From: Oscillospiraceae bacterium
GTDB taxonomy: Bacteria > Bacillota > Clostridia > Oscillospirales > Oscillospiraceae
DNA: 64,000 nucleotides
Reading direction: 5' to 3'
NCBI GenBank assembly: GCA_017541995.1
Contig: JAFXYD010000040.1
Location: 1-64,000 of the forward strand
In this document: positions 16,233-24,766 of the stretch, piece by piece
Layout of the letters: each line of letters starts with the position of its first letter
Position numbering within the stretch: position 1 is the first letter of the stretch
Position numbers and translations under genes: made by a program
The notes under the pieces: model-generated
What the model saw: only the letters and a program-made list of their open reading frames with translations
Database searches by the model: none
What the model was told of the DNA's origin: nothing

Positions 16233-16291
16233 CCTGCCTTTTGAAGAAGGAGGCGCCTCCTTGCGGAGCGCCTCCCTCGGCAGGTTTTTTT
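16233..16291 (+). terminator. Strong rightward terminator shielding the hut operon
   Basis: Nested hairpin with outer arms CCTGCC (16233-16238) and GGCAGG (16279-16284), inner arms GGAGGCGC and GCGCCTCC, followed by seven T on the plus strand. It stops transcription coming from the mobile element and may also end hut transcripts on the other strand, though there the U-tract is missing. Confidence 0.75.
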
Positions 16292-16298
16292 GGTCCGG

Positions 16299-16925
16299 TT
16301 ACAGCGCGGCCTCCACCTTGCGGTAGATCTCCTCGCTCAGGGCCATGCCCTTTTCCAGCAGGGCCTTGCCGTCCGTGCGATAGTGATTGGCGGCGGCCTC
16401 GTCCTTGATGCCGCCCACGTTGATCAGCACGTTCAGCCAGGCGCCCCGCAGACCGGTGCCCAGGGACAGGGCGGAGACGCCCAAATCGCTCAGCGCGTTG
16501 GCGTTGGTCTTGCCCAGAAGCTTGTCCGTCAGCTCCAGGGCCTGGACGGAGAGGACCATGATCTGATAGGGGGACTCGGTGCAGGCAATCAGAGCGCTCT
16601 GCATGGCGGCGCTGCGGGCGGCCTTCTCTTCGGGGGTCTGCTTAGGCATGGCCATGGCCGCGCCGAAGTTGTTGAAGACCTCGGTGTCGTGCTCCATGGC
16701 GGCCAGGAGCTGCTCCTTCAGTTTCGTGGTCTCGGCGCAGGCCTCCCGGGCCAGCTCCTGGTATTCCTCATACTTCTTCCGGCCCAGGGTCAGGGCGCTG
16801 ACCATGGCGGACAGGGCCGCGCCCAGGGCGCTCTCCAGGGCCGCCGCGGAGCCGCCGCCGGGGGCGGGGGCGTCGGAGCCCAGCAGATTGGCAAAGGAGC
16901 GGACGGTCAGTTCGGAAAGTTCCAT
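16299..16925 (-). CDS. fchA: Formimidoyltetrahydrofolate cyclodeaminase
   Basis: A 208-residue protein of the cyclodeaminase/cyclohydrolase (FTCD_C) family, normal length. Typical features are an N-terminal MELSELTVRSFANLLGSDA, the Gly/Ala-rich turn APGGGSAAALESALGAAL, and a helical body. It converts 5-formimino-THF to methenyl-THF plus ammonia and is the last gene of the hut operon, 21 nt after ftcD. With FtcD it moves the formimino carbon of histidine into the one-carbon pool. Cytoplasmic. Confidence 0.92.
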   Translation of the reverse strand: MELSELTVRSFANLLGSDAPAPGGGSAAALESALGAALSAMVSALTLGRKKYEEYQELAREACAETTKLKEQLLAAMEHDTEVFNNFGAAMAMPKQTPEEKAARSAAMQSALIACTESPYQIMVLSVQALELTDKLLGKTNANALSDLGVSALSLGTGLRGAWLNVLINVGGIKDEAAANHYRTDGKALLEKGMALSEEIYRKVEAAL

Positions 16926-16946
16926 GATAGTTCTCCTTCTGTCTGT

Positions 16947-17861
16947 TTAGTTTGCCATGTCCAGCAGGCTGTATTCCATGACCTGCTCCCGGCAGTTGAA
17001 GTTCTCCAGCTTGAGATAGTATTCGGCGCAGTCGATGAGGGCCTTGGCCGGGGTGATGCCCACCAGCTCGGAGCCGATGATGCGCACGCCGTAGCGGTCG
17101 GCCAGCGCCCGGATCATCTCATAGGTATAGAACAGGGGGGTGCCCTCGTAGTTCACCATGTTCATGGAGACCTGGGCGATGTTCCGGTCCTCCAGCATGA
17201 TGCCCAGGGCCTTGCAGTACTGGAAGCCGCCGGAGGAGCCGCGAATGGCCTTGGCGATGCTCTTGGCGATCTCCAGGTTGTCGGTGTCCAGGTTCACGTT
17301 GAAGGCCACCAGGGGCATTCTGGCGCCGATGGCGGTGATGCCGGCGGTGGGGTGAATCTTCCGCTCGCCGTAGTCCGGGGCCCAGTCGGGCTCCAGCAGC
17401 TTCTCGGGCATGCCCTCGAATTGCCCCTTGCGGCACTTGGCCAGATTCCGGCGCTCGGGCCGGGTGGCGGAGTCCTCATACAGGAAGGAGGGGACCTTCA
17501 GCTCGTCCCAGATCCGCTGGGCCACCCGCTTGCTCAGATCGATGCACTCCTGCAGGGTGACGTCCATGGTGGGGACGAAGGGGATCACGTCGGTGGCGCC
17601 CATTCTGGGGTGCTGGCCCACGTGCTTGTTCATGTCAATGAGCTCGGTGGCCTTCTTGCAGAGCTGGAAGGCGACCTCCTCGATGCCGGCGGGGGAGCCC
17701 ACCATGGTAAAGACGCAGCGGTTGTGGCTGCCGTCGGTCTGGACGTTCATCAGCGTGACGCCGGGGGCGGCGCTGGCCACGTCCACCAGCTGCTGGAACA
17801 CAACGGGATCGACTTCCTTGCTGACGCTGAAATTGGGGATGCATTCAATGATTTTTGCCAT
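16947..17861 (-). CDS. ftcD: Glutamate formimidoyltransferase
   Basis: A 304-residue protein of FTCD_N type. The conserved start IIECIPNFS, the motif HVGQHPRMGATDVIPFVP with the catalytic His, and a C-terminal ELVGITPAKAL are visible. It transfers the formimino group from N-formimino-L-glutamate to tetrahydrofolate, releasing glutamate, the final step of this histidine route. The start overlaps the end of hutI by 17 nt, implying translational coupling. It is a stand-alone enzyme here, with cyclodeaminase encoded separately downstream, unlike the fused animal protein. Confidence 0.94.
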   Translation of the reverse strand: MAKIIECIPNFSVSKEVDPVVFQQLVDVASAAPGVTLMNVQTDGSHNRCVFTMVGSPAGIEEVAFQLCKKATELIDMNKHVGQHPRMGATDVIPFVPTMDVTLQECIDLSKRVAQRIWDELKVPSFLYEDSATRPERRNLAKCRKGQFEGMPEKLLEPDWAPDYGERKIHPTAGITAIGARMPLVAFNVNLDTDNLEIAKSIAKAIRGSSGGFQYCKALGIMLEDRNIAQVSMNMVNYEGTPLFYTYEMIRALADRYGVRIIGSELVGITPAKALIDCAEYYLKLENFNCREQVMEYSLLDMAN

Positions 17862-19083
17862 GACAGATTTCTCCTTTTTTAATGACGGTATGGGCCAGAT
17901 TGCTGCCCAAACGGTAACACAGATAGTTGAGATCCGGAGCGTCCCAGATCACCAGATCCGCCTGCTTGGCCCGCTCGATGGAGCCCACCCGGTCCGCCAT
18001 TCCGATGGCGGCGGCGGCGTTGAGGGTCACGCCGGTGAGGACTTCCTCCGGGGTGAGGCGGTATTTCAGACAGGCGATGTTCATCACCAGCTGCAAATTC
18101 AGACAGGGGCAGGAGCCGGGGTTGAAGTCCGAGGCCAGGGCCACGGGAACGCCCGCCTCGATCATTTTCCGGGCCGGGGCGTAGGTGGAATTCAGATAGA
18201 AGCTGGTCGCCGGGAGCAGACAGGCCACGGTGCCGCCCCGGGCCAGGCTCTCGATACCGGCGTCGGGGCAGACGATCAGATGCTCCGCGGAAATGGCGCC
18301 GAGCTCCCCGGCCAGCTGAGAGCCGCCGATGGGGTCGATCTCGTCGGCGTGGATCTTGGGGATCAGCCCGTACTCCCTGCCGCATTCCAGAATCCGCCGG
18401 GATTCCTCTGCGGTGAAGACCCCGGTCTCGCAGAATACGTCGCAGAACTTCGCCAGCTTCTGCTTCGCCACCGCCGGGATCATCTCCTCGCAGAGCAGCT
18501 TCAGATAGCCCTCCCGGTTTTCCTTGAATTCCGGCGGCAGGGCGTGGGCCCCCATAAAGGTGGGAACCAGGTCCATGGGATGGGACTTGTTCAGCTGTTT
18601 GATGACCTTGAGCTGCTTCAGCTCCTCCTTCCGCTCCAGCCCGTAGCCGCTCTTGGCCTCGCAGGTGGTGGTGCCGAAGGCCAGCATTTCATCCAGGGCT
18701 GCGGAGGCCTTGGCGGCCAGCTCCTCCTCCGTCGCGGCATGGGTGGCCTTCACGGTGGAGAGAATGCCGCCTCCGGCTGCCAGAATGTCCAGATAGGGGA
18801 CGTTCCGGATCTTCATAGCCAGCTCGTTCTGCCGCCAGCCCCCGAAGATCAGATGGGTATGGGCGTCCACCAGGCCCGGGGTCACCAGCCTGCCCTGGGC
18901 GTCCAGCTTTTCCCCGAAGGTGATGGGGGGATTGCCGGTGCCGCAGGAGATGATCTCTCCGTTTTCGGTGTAGACCCAGGCCTTTTCCAGCACCCGGATG
19001 GAGCCCTGATCCGCTCCCCGGCGGGCCTCCAGGCCCTCCGGGGTCGCCAGCATGCCGATGTTGTGAATCAGCAGGGAGCTCAT
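17845..19083 (-). CDS. hutI: Imidazolonepropionase
   Basis: 412 residues from the ATG at 19083, which overlaps the hutU stop (ATGA). It is a metal-dependent amidohydrolase with PGLVDAHTHLIFGG (HxH metal ligands), EAKSGYG, IHADEI and a SDFNPGSCPC segment near the C-terminus, all typical of HutI. It hydrolyses 4-imidazolone-5-propanoate to N-formimino-glutamate. Usual family length. It lies between urocanase and ftcD, in pathway order. Confidence 0.95.
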   Translation of the reverse strand: MSSLLIHNIGMLATPEGLEARRGADQGSIRVLEKAWVYTENGEIISCGTGNPPITFGEKLDAQGRLVTPGLVDAHTHLIFGGWRQNELAMKIRNVPYLDILAAGGGILSTVKATHAATEEELAAKASAALDEMLAFGTTTCEAKSGYGLERKEELKQLKVIKQLNKSHPMDLVPTFMGAHALPPEFKENREGYLKLLCEEMIPAVAKQKLAKFCDVFCETGVFTAEESRRILECGREYGLIPKIHADEIDPIGGSQLAGELGAISAEHLIVCPDAGIESLARGGTVACLLPATSFYLNSTYAPARKMIEAGVPVALASDFNPGSCPCLNLQLVMNIACLKYRLTPEEVLTGVTLNAAAAIGMADRVGSIERAKQADLVIWDAPDLNYLCYRLGSNLAHTVIKKGEICHGKNH

Positions 19084-21098
19084 TTCAGAACCTCCATGGC
19101 CTCGGCAATCACCGCGTCCTCCGCCAGGAAGGGCAGTGTGATGTGATCCTTGCCCGCGTACAAGCCGTTGTACTCCGCGGCGGTGGTGAGGGCGTTCTCG
19201 TTCCGGGCCCAGGCGCGGCGGGCCACGCCCACCATGGTATCCCAGGGCATGGACATCCGCAGGATGGTGTCCACCCGCTCGGAGCCGTCCAGCACCATGC
19301 CGAAGCCGCCGTTGATGGCCCGGCCGATGCCGGTGCCGCCGCCGTTGTGCAGGGCGATGTAGCTCATGCCCCGGGCCGCGTTGCCGGCGTAGCACTGGGT
19401 TGCCATTTCCGCCATGATGTTGGAGCCGTCCTTGATGTTGGAGGTCTCCCGGAAGGGGGCGTCGGTGCCGCCGGTGTCGTGGTGGTCACGGCCCAGGATC
19501 ACGGGGCCGATCTCCCCGTTGCGAACCATCTCATTGAACTTCAGGGCGATGTTCATGCGGCCCATGGCGTCCTGATACAGGATGCGGCACTGGGTGCCCA
19601 CCACCAGCTTGTTCTGCTTGGCGTCCCGGACCCAGACGTAGTTGTCGTAGTCCTGGTAGCGGCGGTTGTGGGCCAGAATGTACTCCGCGGCGGCCTTGTC
19701 GGTCTTGTCCAGATCCTCCGGCTTGCGGCTGAGGCAGCACCAGCGGAAGGGGCCGTAGCCGAAATCGAAGAGGCAGGGTCCCAGAATGTCCTCCACGTAG
19801 GAGGGGAAGACGAAGCCGTCCAGATCGTTCTCCCCGTTGCGGCAGACGGACTTGACGCCCGCGTCGTAGACCGCCTTCAGGAAGGAGTTGCCGTAGTCAA
19901 AGAAGTAGGTGCCCTGCTCATGGAATTTGCAGATCATCTCATAGTGATGCCGCAGGGTCTTGTCCACCAGCTTGCGGAAGCCCTCGGGATCCTTGTCCAG
20001 CATTTCCGTGCGCTGGGCGAAGCTCAGGCCCTGGGGGCAGTAGCCGCCGTCGTAGGGCACGTGGCAGGAGGTCTGGTCGGACATCAGATCCACGTGGACC
20101 TTGTGCTCGTACAGATACTCCAGCAGATCCACAATGTTGCCGTTGTAGGCCACGGCGCAGGCCTTTCCGGCCTTCTGGTGCTCCAGGGCGATGTCCACGG
20201 CATCCTCCAGGCTGGCAGTCCGGTGGCTGACCCAGCCCTGGGTGTAGCGGGTGTCGATGCGGGAGTCGTCCACCTCCGCGATGATGGAGGCGGCCCCGGC
20301 GATTTCCGCGGCCTTGCCCTGGGCGCCGCTCATGCCGCCCAGACCCGCGGAGATGAAGAGCCGACCCGCCAGGTTGCCGTCGTTGGGAATGCCCAGCTTC
20401 AGACGGCCCGCGTTGAGCAGGGTGTTGAAGGTCCCGTGGACGATGCCCTGGGGCCCGATGTACATCCAGCCGCCGGCGGTCATCTGGCCGTAGTTGGCCA
20501 CGCCCAGGGCCGCGGCCCGGTTGAAGTTCTCCTGGTCGTCAAAGGCGCCCACCATCAGACCGTTGGAAATGATGACCCGGGGGGCCAGCTTGTGGGAATG
20601 GAAGAGGCCCAGGGGATGCCCGGACATGACCACCAGGGTTTGCTCGTCGGTGAGCTCCTCCAGATATTTCTTGATCAGGCGGTACTGCATCCAGTTCTGG
20701 CAGACCTGGCCGGTCTCGCCGTAGGTCACCAGCTCGTAGGGGTACAGGGCCACGTCGAAGTCCAGGTTGTTGTCGATCATCACCTGGATGGCCCGGCCCT
20801 CGATGCACTTGCCCTTGTATTCGTCGATGGGCTTGCCGTAGAGCTTGCCCTCGGGGCGGAAGCGGTAGCCGTAGATGCGGCCGTGCTCCTTCAGCTCCCG
20901 GGCGAACTCCTTCGCCATCTGGGCGTGGTGCTGCTTGGGCACGTAGCGCAGGGCGTTGCGGATGGCCAGCTCCTTGTCGGCCTCGCTGAGCTTGGATTCC
21001 CGGCGGGGGGCTCTGCGGTATTTGGGGTCAAAGGGATGGAGCTGGGGCAGCTCGTCGTCCAGCCGGATGGTCATAGCCTTGCTGAAATCAATGTCCAT
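19080..21098 (-). CDS. hutU: Urocanate hydratase (long form)
   Basis: 672 residues, longer than the approximately 550-residue Bacillus/Pseudomonas enzymes and close to the long, animal-like form. Conserved stretches are visible, such as MYIGPQGIVHGTFNTLLNAG, SGAQGKAAEIAGAASIIAEV, LMSDQTSCHVPYDGGY and the Gly-rich HNGGGTGIGRAINGGFGMVL. It uses tightly bound NAD+ to convert urocanate to imidazolonepropionate. The second gene of the operon, 63 nt after hutH; the gap contains a 26-nt hairpin element that also occurs at 52582. Confidence 0.95.
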   Translation of the reverse strand: MDIDFSKAMTIRLDDELPQLHPFDPKYRRAPRRESKLSEADKELAIRNALRYVPKQHHAQMAKEFARELKEHGRIYGYRFRPEGKLYGKPIDEYKGKCIEGRAIQVMIDNNLDFDVALYPYELVTYGETGQVCQNWMQYRLIKKYLEELTDEQTLVVMSGHPLGLFHSHKLAPRVIISNGLMVGAFDDQENFNRAAALGVANYGQMTAGGWMYIGPQGIVHGTFNTLLNAGRLKLGIPNDGNLAGRLFISAGLGGMSGAQGKAAEIAGAASIIAEVDDSRIDTRYTQGWVSHRTASLEDAVDIALEHQKAGKACAVAYNGNIVDLLEYLYEHKVHVDLMSDQTSCHVPYDGGYCPQGLSFAQRTEMLDKDPEGFRKLVDKTLRHHYEMICKFHEQGTYFFDYGNSFLKAVYDAGVKSVCRNGENDLDGFVFPSYVEDILGPCLFDFGYGPFRWCCLSRKPEDLDKTDKAAAEYILAHNRRYQDYDNYVWVRDAKQNKLVVGTQCRILYQDAMGRMNIALKFNEMVRNGEIGPVILGRDHHDTGGTDAPFRETSNIKDGSNIMAEMATQCYAGNAARGMSYIALHNGGGTGIGRAINGGFGMVLDGSERVDTILRMSMPWDTMVGVARRAWARNENALTTAAEYNGLYAGKDHITLPFLAEDAVIAEAMEVLK

Positions 21099-21125
21099 GG
21101 AAATGCCTCCTACGCAATACTTTAT

Positions 21126-21151
21126 TGTAGCGGCGCACAGCGTGCGCCACA
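21126..21151. repeat. 26-nt hairpin element, copy 1 (hutH-hutU gap)
   Basis: TGTAGCGGCGCACA followed by GC and GTGCGCCACA. It forms a stem of GGCGCAC with GTGCGCC. The same 26-nt sequence, with only the two central bases changed to TT, is at 52582-52607. Small intergenic REP-like element, possibly modulating mRNA stability between hutH and hutU. Confidence 0.7.
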
Positions 21152-21161
21152 GGTATAGCAG

Positions 21162-22727
21162 TTATTCAAAATCGGGGATCAGCTGCCGCACCGCGCTTTG
21201 CAGCTCCTCGGTGCGCACCAGCTTTTCGATCTTTTCAATGTCCAGCCGGATCTCCCGATCCTCCTCCATAAAGGGGATCTGGGCGCGGACCTTGTCGTAA
21301 ACCGCCTGGACGGCAGGGGAGAGCCCCTGGCCCCAGGGCCCCACCATGCGGCGCAGGTCCACGGCCTGGCAGGCGGTGAGCAGCTCATAGGCCAGCACGG
21401 AACGGGTGTTTTCCAGAATCAGACCGGCCTTCCGGGCGGCGGTGGTGCCCATGGAGACGAAGTCCTCCTGGTTGGCGGAGGAGGGGATGCTGTCCACACA
21501 GGCGGGATGGGCGAAGACCTTGTTCTCGGAGGCCATGGAGGCCGCCGTGTACTGGACGATCATAAAGCCGCTGTTGACCCCGGCCTTGGTGGTGAGGAAG
21601 GGGGTCAGGCCGTTGGAGAGGGCGGCGTTCACCATGCGCTCGGTGCGGCGCTCGGAGATGGAGGCCAGCTCCGCGCAGGCGATGCCCAAAAAGTCAAAGG
21701 GCAGGGCCATGGGCTCGCCGTGGAAGTTGCCGCCGGAGATGACGGCCTCGTCCTCGGGGAACATCAGAGGATTGTCGGTGACGGCGTTGAGCTCGATTTC
21801 CACCTTCTCCTTCACGTAGGCCAGGGCGTCCCGGACGGCGCCGTGGACCTGGGGGATGCAGCGCAGGGCGTAGGCGTCCTGGACCCTGGCCCGCTGGCTG
21901 TTTTGCAGGATCTCGCCGTCGGCGGTGAGGAGCCGGATGTTCTTTGCCACCCGGATCTGGCCCTTCTGGCCCCGGGCGGTGTGCATCCGCTCCTGGAAGG
22001 CGTCCAGCTGGCCCCCCAGGGCGGTGAAGCTCACGGAGGCGATGATGTCCGCCAGATCCGCGGCCTGCATGCTGTCATAGAGATAGAGCGCGCCCACGCT
22101 GGTCATGGCGCAGGTGCCGTTGGTGATGCCCAGACCTTCCTTGCTGACCAGAGTGTCCAGGGCGGGGATCCCGGCCAGCTCCATGGCCTTGCCCCCCTCG
22201 TAGACCACGCCCTGATATTTGGCCTTGCCCTTGCCCAGCAGCACCAGGCCCATGTGGGACAGGGGAGCCAGGTCGCCGGAGGCGCCCAGGGAGCCCTTCT
22301 GGGGGATTACGGGGGTGACGCCCTTGTTCAGCATCTCGGCCAGCATGGTGACCAGCAGCGGACGCACGCCGCTGATGCCCACGCAGAGGGCGTTGGCCCG
22401 CAGCAGCATCATGCCGCGCACCTGCTCGTCGGAGTAGGGCTCGCCGGTGCCCACCGCGTGGCTGAGGATCAGGTTGGTGGAAAGTCTCGCGCTCATTTCC
22501 TCCGGGACGGCCACGTTGGCAAAGTCTCCGAAGCCAGTGGTGATGCCGTAGGCCACCCGCTTTTCCCGGGAAATGCGCTCCGCCAGCTCCCGGGACCGGA
22601 TCATGGCCTGCATGGCCTGCTCCGATACCGTGACCCTCGCGCCGTATCGGGCGACGGCGACAAACTGTGCCAGCGTCAGACTGTGTCCGGTCAAAGAGAC
22701 TTCCTGGACACAATGGGGATGTTCCAT
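21162..22727 (-). CDS. hutH: Histidine ammonia-lyase
   Basis: 521 residues, usual length for HutH. The segment GSLGASGDLAPLSHMGLVLL holds the Ala-Ser-Gly that cyclises to the MIO electrophile. Other landmarks are YGITTGFGDFANV, NGTCAMTSVGALYLYDS, NPLMFPEDEAVISGGNFHGE and SANQEDFVSMG. It removes ammonia from L-histidine to give urocanate. The first gene of the operon, with a sigma-A promoter at 22798-22826 and about a 60-nt leader carrying a GC hairpin. In an anaerobe this pathway serves nitrogen and one-carbon supply. Confidence 0.96.
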   Translation of the reverse strand: MEHPHCVQEVSLTGHSLTLAQFVAVARYGARVTVSEQAMQAMIRSRELAERISREKRVAYGITTGFGDFANVAVPEEMSARLSTNLILSHAVGTGEPYSDEQVRGMMLLRANALCVGISGVRPLLVTMLAEMLNKGVTPVIPQKGSLGASGDLAPLSHMGLVLLGKGKAKYQGVVYEGGKAMELAGIPALDTLVSKEGLGITNGTCAMTSVGALYLYDSMQAADLADIIASVSFTALGGQLDAFQERMHTARGQKGQIRVAKNIRLLTADGEILQNSQRARVQDAYALRCIPQVHGAVRDALAYVKEKVEIELNAVTDNPLMFPEDEAVISGGNFHGEPMALPFDFLGIACAELASISERRTERMVNAALSNGLTPFLTTKAGVNSGFMIVQYTAASMASENKVFAHPACVDSIPSSANQEDFVSMGTTAARKAGLILENTRSVLAYELLTACQAVDLRRMVGPWGQGLSPAVQAVYDKVRAQIPFMEEDREIRLDIEKIEKLVRTEELQSAVRQLIPDFE

Positions 22728-22797
22728 GATTTACACGCTCCTTAAATCTGTAGTGCAGGGTTTCAGACGGGGCGAGCACCCCGCCGCATTCCAACCT

Positions 22798-22826
22798 ATT
22801 ATACTCCACACGCGGCAGAAAAGCAA
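22798..22826 (-). promoter_or_regulatory. hut operon promoter
   Basis: Reading leftward: TTGCTT (22821-22826), 17-nt spacer, TATAAT (22798-22803). The start point should fall near 22791. The leader contains a GCGGGG/CCCCGT-type hairpin around 22768-22785. No HutP or HutC site was recognised. Confidence 0.7.
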
Positions 22827-22913
22827 GCATATTATCCATATCCTGCACAAATCCTTATTGACTTCACCAATTTTTTGGTTATAATAACGATAAAAAAGAA
22901 AAAAGGTGTTTCT

Positions 22914-23366
22914 ATGAAGAAATTGCTGTCCAGGCTTCTGAACCGCGAAACCCTGCTGTATCTGATCTTCGGGGTCCTGACCACCCTGGTCAATCTGGCG
23001 GTGTTCTGGCTGATGAACCGGCTCCTGGGGGAGGATCTGGCCTTGCTGAACAACGCCGTTGCCTTTGTGGCGGCGGTGATTTTCGCCTATCTCACCAACA
23101 AGCGCTTCGTCTTCGAGAGCCGAAGCTGGGACGCCGCCACGCTGAAACGGGAGATCCCATCCTTCCTGGGGGCCCGGCTGGCGTCCTTCGGCCTGGAGGA
23201 GCTGCTGCTGTGGATCGCCAAGGATCTGATCCGGGTGGGCCGCTGGTCTCTGGTGATCCTGGGCCTCACCCTGGGAGGCCTCATGATCGCGAAGATCCTT
23301 ATCAGCGTCATCGTGGTGGTGCTGAACTATATCTTCAGCAAGTTCTTTATCTTCAAGCAGAAATAA
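22914..23366 (+). CDS. GtrA-like family membrane protein
   Basis: 150 residues from the ATG at 22914 (AAAGGTG site upstream). It has four predicted membrane segments and the family stretches ETLLYLIFGVLTTLVNLAVF, AVAFVAAVIFAYLTNKRFVF and ILISVIVVVLNYIFSKFFIF. GtrA proteins are thought to move lipid-linked sugars across the membrane for cell-surface glycosylation. It is transcribed away from hutH and appears to stand alone. Confidence 0.9.
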   Translation: MKKLLSRLLNRETLLYLIFGVLTTLVNLAVFWLMNRLLGEDLALLNNAVAFVAAVIFAYLTNKRFVFESRSWDAATLKREIPSFLGARLASFGLEELLLWIAKDLIRVGRWSLVILGLTLGGLMIAKILISVIVVVLNYIFSKFFIFKQK

Positions 23367-23370
23367 AAAC

Positions 23371-23404
23371 AGCAAGACCGCGGAGCCTTCTCCGCGGTCT
23401 TGCT
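23371..23404 (-). terminator. Shared terminator of gtrA-like gene and 69-aa gene
   Basis: Arms AGCAAGACCGCGGA and TCCGCGGTCTTGCT with a short loop. On the minus strand it is followed by GTTTTTATTT, so it is a good terminator for the gene at 23412. It also lies 4 nt after the stop of the plus-strand gene. Confidence 0.75.
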
Positions 23405-23411
23405 CTGGCTG

Positions 23412-23621
23412 TCACAGCCGGAAATCCTCCTCCCGGAACTGGGAAAAATCCTTGGTCTTATAGCGGGCCGGCGTCCGCTTCAGGGGATCGTAGCGAAAGC
23501 GCCAGCACTTGCCCTCGGGGGAGACAAAGCCCTTCCTGGAGCAAAGCAGCTGCCCGTTGCCGGATTGTCCGGCGTGGGTGCAGTAGGAGCAGAATTTGGC
23601 GACATTTTTGCGAAACAGCAT
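23412..23621 (-). CDS. Small Cys-rich conserved-type protein, 69 aa
   Basis: Contains four cysteines in a ribbon-like arrangement (FCSYCTHAG, later LLCSRKGFVSPEGKCWRFRY) followed by YDPLKRTP. This suggests a metal-binding mini-domain, and the tight end of the ORF with its own promoter and terminator supports a real gene. The start is at 23621 with AAGGAGG upstream. I do not recognise a function. Confidence 0.75.
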   Translation of the reverse strand: MLFRKNVAKFCSYCTHAGQSGNGQLLCSRKGFVSPEGKCWRFRYDPLKRTPARYKTKDFSQFREEDFRL

Positions 23622-23652
23622 GGCGCGCCTCCTTGGTGAGATCTTTTTCTAC

Positions 23653-23681
23653 ATTATACCACAGCCCTTCGCGTTTTCCAA
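23653..23681 (-). promoter_or_regulatory. Promoter of the 69-aa gene, inside the 3' end of ylbJ
   Basis: Reading leftward: TTGGAA (23676-23681), 17 nt, TATAAT (23653-23658). It overlaps the last codons of the upstream ylbJ-like gene. Confidence 0.6.
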
Positions 23682-24682
23682 TGCCTTTTTTTCAAAAAGA
23701 GAAAAAAGCCGGCGCCCGCCGGGGCCAGAAGCAGAAGCGGCAGGGAGAAGGGGCCCGCCGCCCGCTGTAAAAGGAGGTACAGTCCGCCGTAGACCCAGCC
23801 GAAGCAGGCCTGGACCAGCTTCCCCAGCAGATAGGGCTTCGGGGAGAGTCCCGCGCTCGACAGGGCCTCCGCCGCCTGCAGGTGTACGCAGAGCCCGCCC
23901 CAGTTCACCAGTGCCGCGGCCAGGGGGAAGGAAAAAGCGCCCTCCGCCCCCCGCAGGGCGCCAATGCCGCCGGAGAGCTCCAGCGCGCCTCGCAGCCCGG
24001 CCCGGGCCGGAGGCGGCAGGGCGTCCAGAGGCAGAAGCGTCTCCAGGCAGGCCAGCAGGGCCTGGAAAAAGACCACCGCCCCCGTCAGCCGCAGCATGGC
24101 CTCTGCGCTGCTGCCAAGAGCCTGGGGCAGAGCCCGGGAGAGGGAAAGCCCTCCCTCCCGCGGCGGGCGGTTTGAAAGCCCGGGAGGGGGCCCGCCCCGG
24201 AGCAGCCGCCCGGCGGAGAGGGCGGCCAGAAGCTGAATTCCCATCAGCGCCGCCCCCGCGGCGGGGGAGCCGAGGCAGAGACCGGCGGTGCCGATCAAAA
24301 AGGCGGGCCCGGCGTTGTTGCAGAAGGCTGCGGCGTGCTCCGCCTCCGCCCTGGTGACGCGCCCGTCCGCGTACAGCCGGGCTGCGAGCTGTGCCCCCAG
24401 GGGAAAGCCCCCCAGCTGGCCCAGGAGAAAGGCCGGGGCGCAGGCGCCGCCCAGCCCGAAGACGGCCTCCATCAGCCGGGCAACAGGTCCCGGGGCGGGG
24501 CCGCCCCAGCTCCGGACCAGACAGCCCGCCAGCACGGCGATGGGCAGCAGGGCCGGAATCAGCAGCTGGGCGCAGAGCCTCAGCCCGGCCCGGGCCCCTG
24601 CCGCGGCGGCGTCCGGCAGGAGCAGAAAGAGCCCAATCCCGGCCAGAGGAATCCCGATATCCAATCCCTTGATGTTTTTCAT
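23654..24682 (-). CDS. ylbJ: Sporulation integral membrane protein YlbJ-like (nucleoside-recognition fold)
   Basis: 342 residues from the ATG at 24682 (GGAGG site). Multi-spanning membrane protein with LLIPALLPIAVLAGCLV, GQLGGFPLGAQLAARL and AAFCNNAGPAFLIGTAG, which match the nucleoside-recognition (Gate) domain of YlbJ. YlbJ is needed for spore cortex formation in Bacillus. It is somewhat shorter than the 408-residue B. subtilis protein. Divergent from yqfC, with a perfect inverted repeat in the shared intergenic region. Very high GC. Confidence 0.82.
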   Translation of the reverse strand: MKNIKGLDIGIPLAGIGLFLLLPDAAAAGARAGLRLCAQLLIPALLPIAVLAGCLVRSWGGPAPGPVARLMEAVFGLGGACAPAFLLGQLGGFPLGAQLAARLYADGRVTRAEAEHAAAFCNNAGPAFLIGTAGLCLGSPAAGAALMGIQLLAALSAGRLLRGGPPPGLSNRPPREGGLSLSRALPQALGSSAEAMLRLTGAVVFFQALLACLETLLPLDALPPPARAGLRGALELSGGIGALRGAEGAFSFPLAAALVNWGGLCVHLQAAEALSSAGLSPKPYLLGKLVQACFGWVYGGLYLLLQRAAGPFSLPLLLLAPAGAGFFLFLKKRHWKTRRAVV

Positions 24683-24702
24683 AGCACAGCCTCCCTGTGA
24701 CG

Positions 24703-24738
24703 AGCCTATGCAAGATTCCCCGAGGCCTTGCATAGGCT
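24703..24738. promoter_or_regulatory. Perfect 12-bp inverted repeat between ylbJ and yqfC
   Basis: AGCCTATGCAAG (24703-24714) and CTTGCATAGGCT (24727-24738) with a 12-nt centre. It lies between two divergent sporulation genes and may be a regulator site or a hairpin in either leader. No clear sigma-E or sigma-A promoter could be assigned. Confidence 0.5.
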
Positions 24739-24766
24739 GAAGCAGAAATCGGAAAGGGTGAAGCGA

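Larger units (their letters stand above)
15662..16298. other. Non-coding segment with promoter, tRNA-like box and hairpins; candidate attachment region
   Basis: No convincing gene. A sigma-A-like promoter reads rightward (TTGCGA at 15701-15706, 17 nt, TATAAT at 15724-15729). Around 15855-15870 is CGGGTTCGAATCCATC, which looks like a tRNA T-loop, but the stems do not pair, so an intact tRNA is not supported. A perfect 12-bp hairpin (CCCCATCGAAGC / GCTTCGATGGGG) lies at 15998-16023. The segment is bounded by the two copies of the two-hairpin repeat. It separates the element from the hut operon and could contain the attachment junction or a remnant tRNA. Confidence 0.45.

Noticed and set aside
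16290..17882. 530-codon plus-strand ORF
   Set aside because: Antisense shadow of ftcD and fchA, which have clear family motifs on the minus strand.
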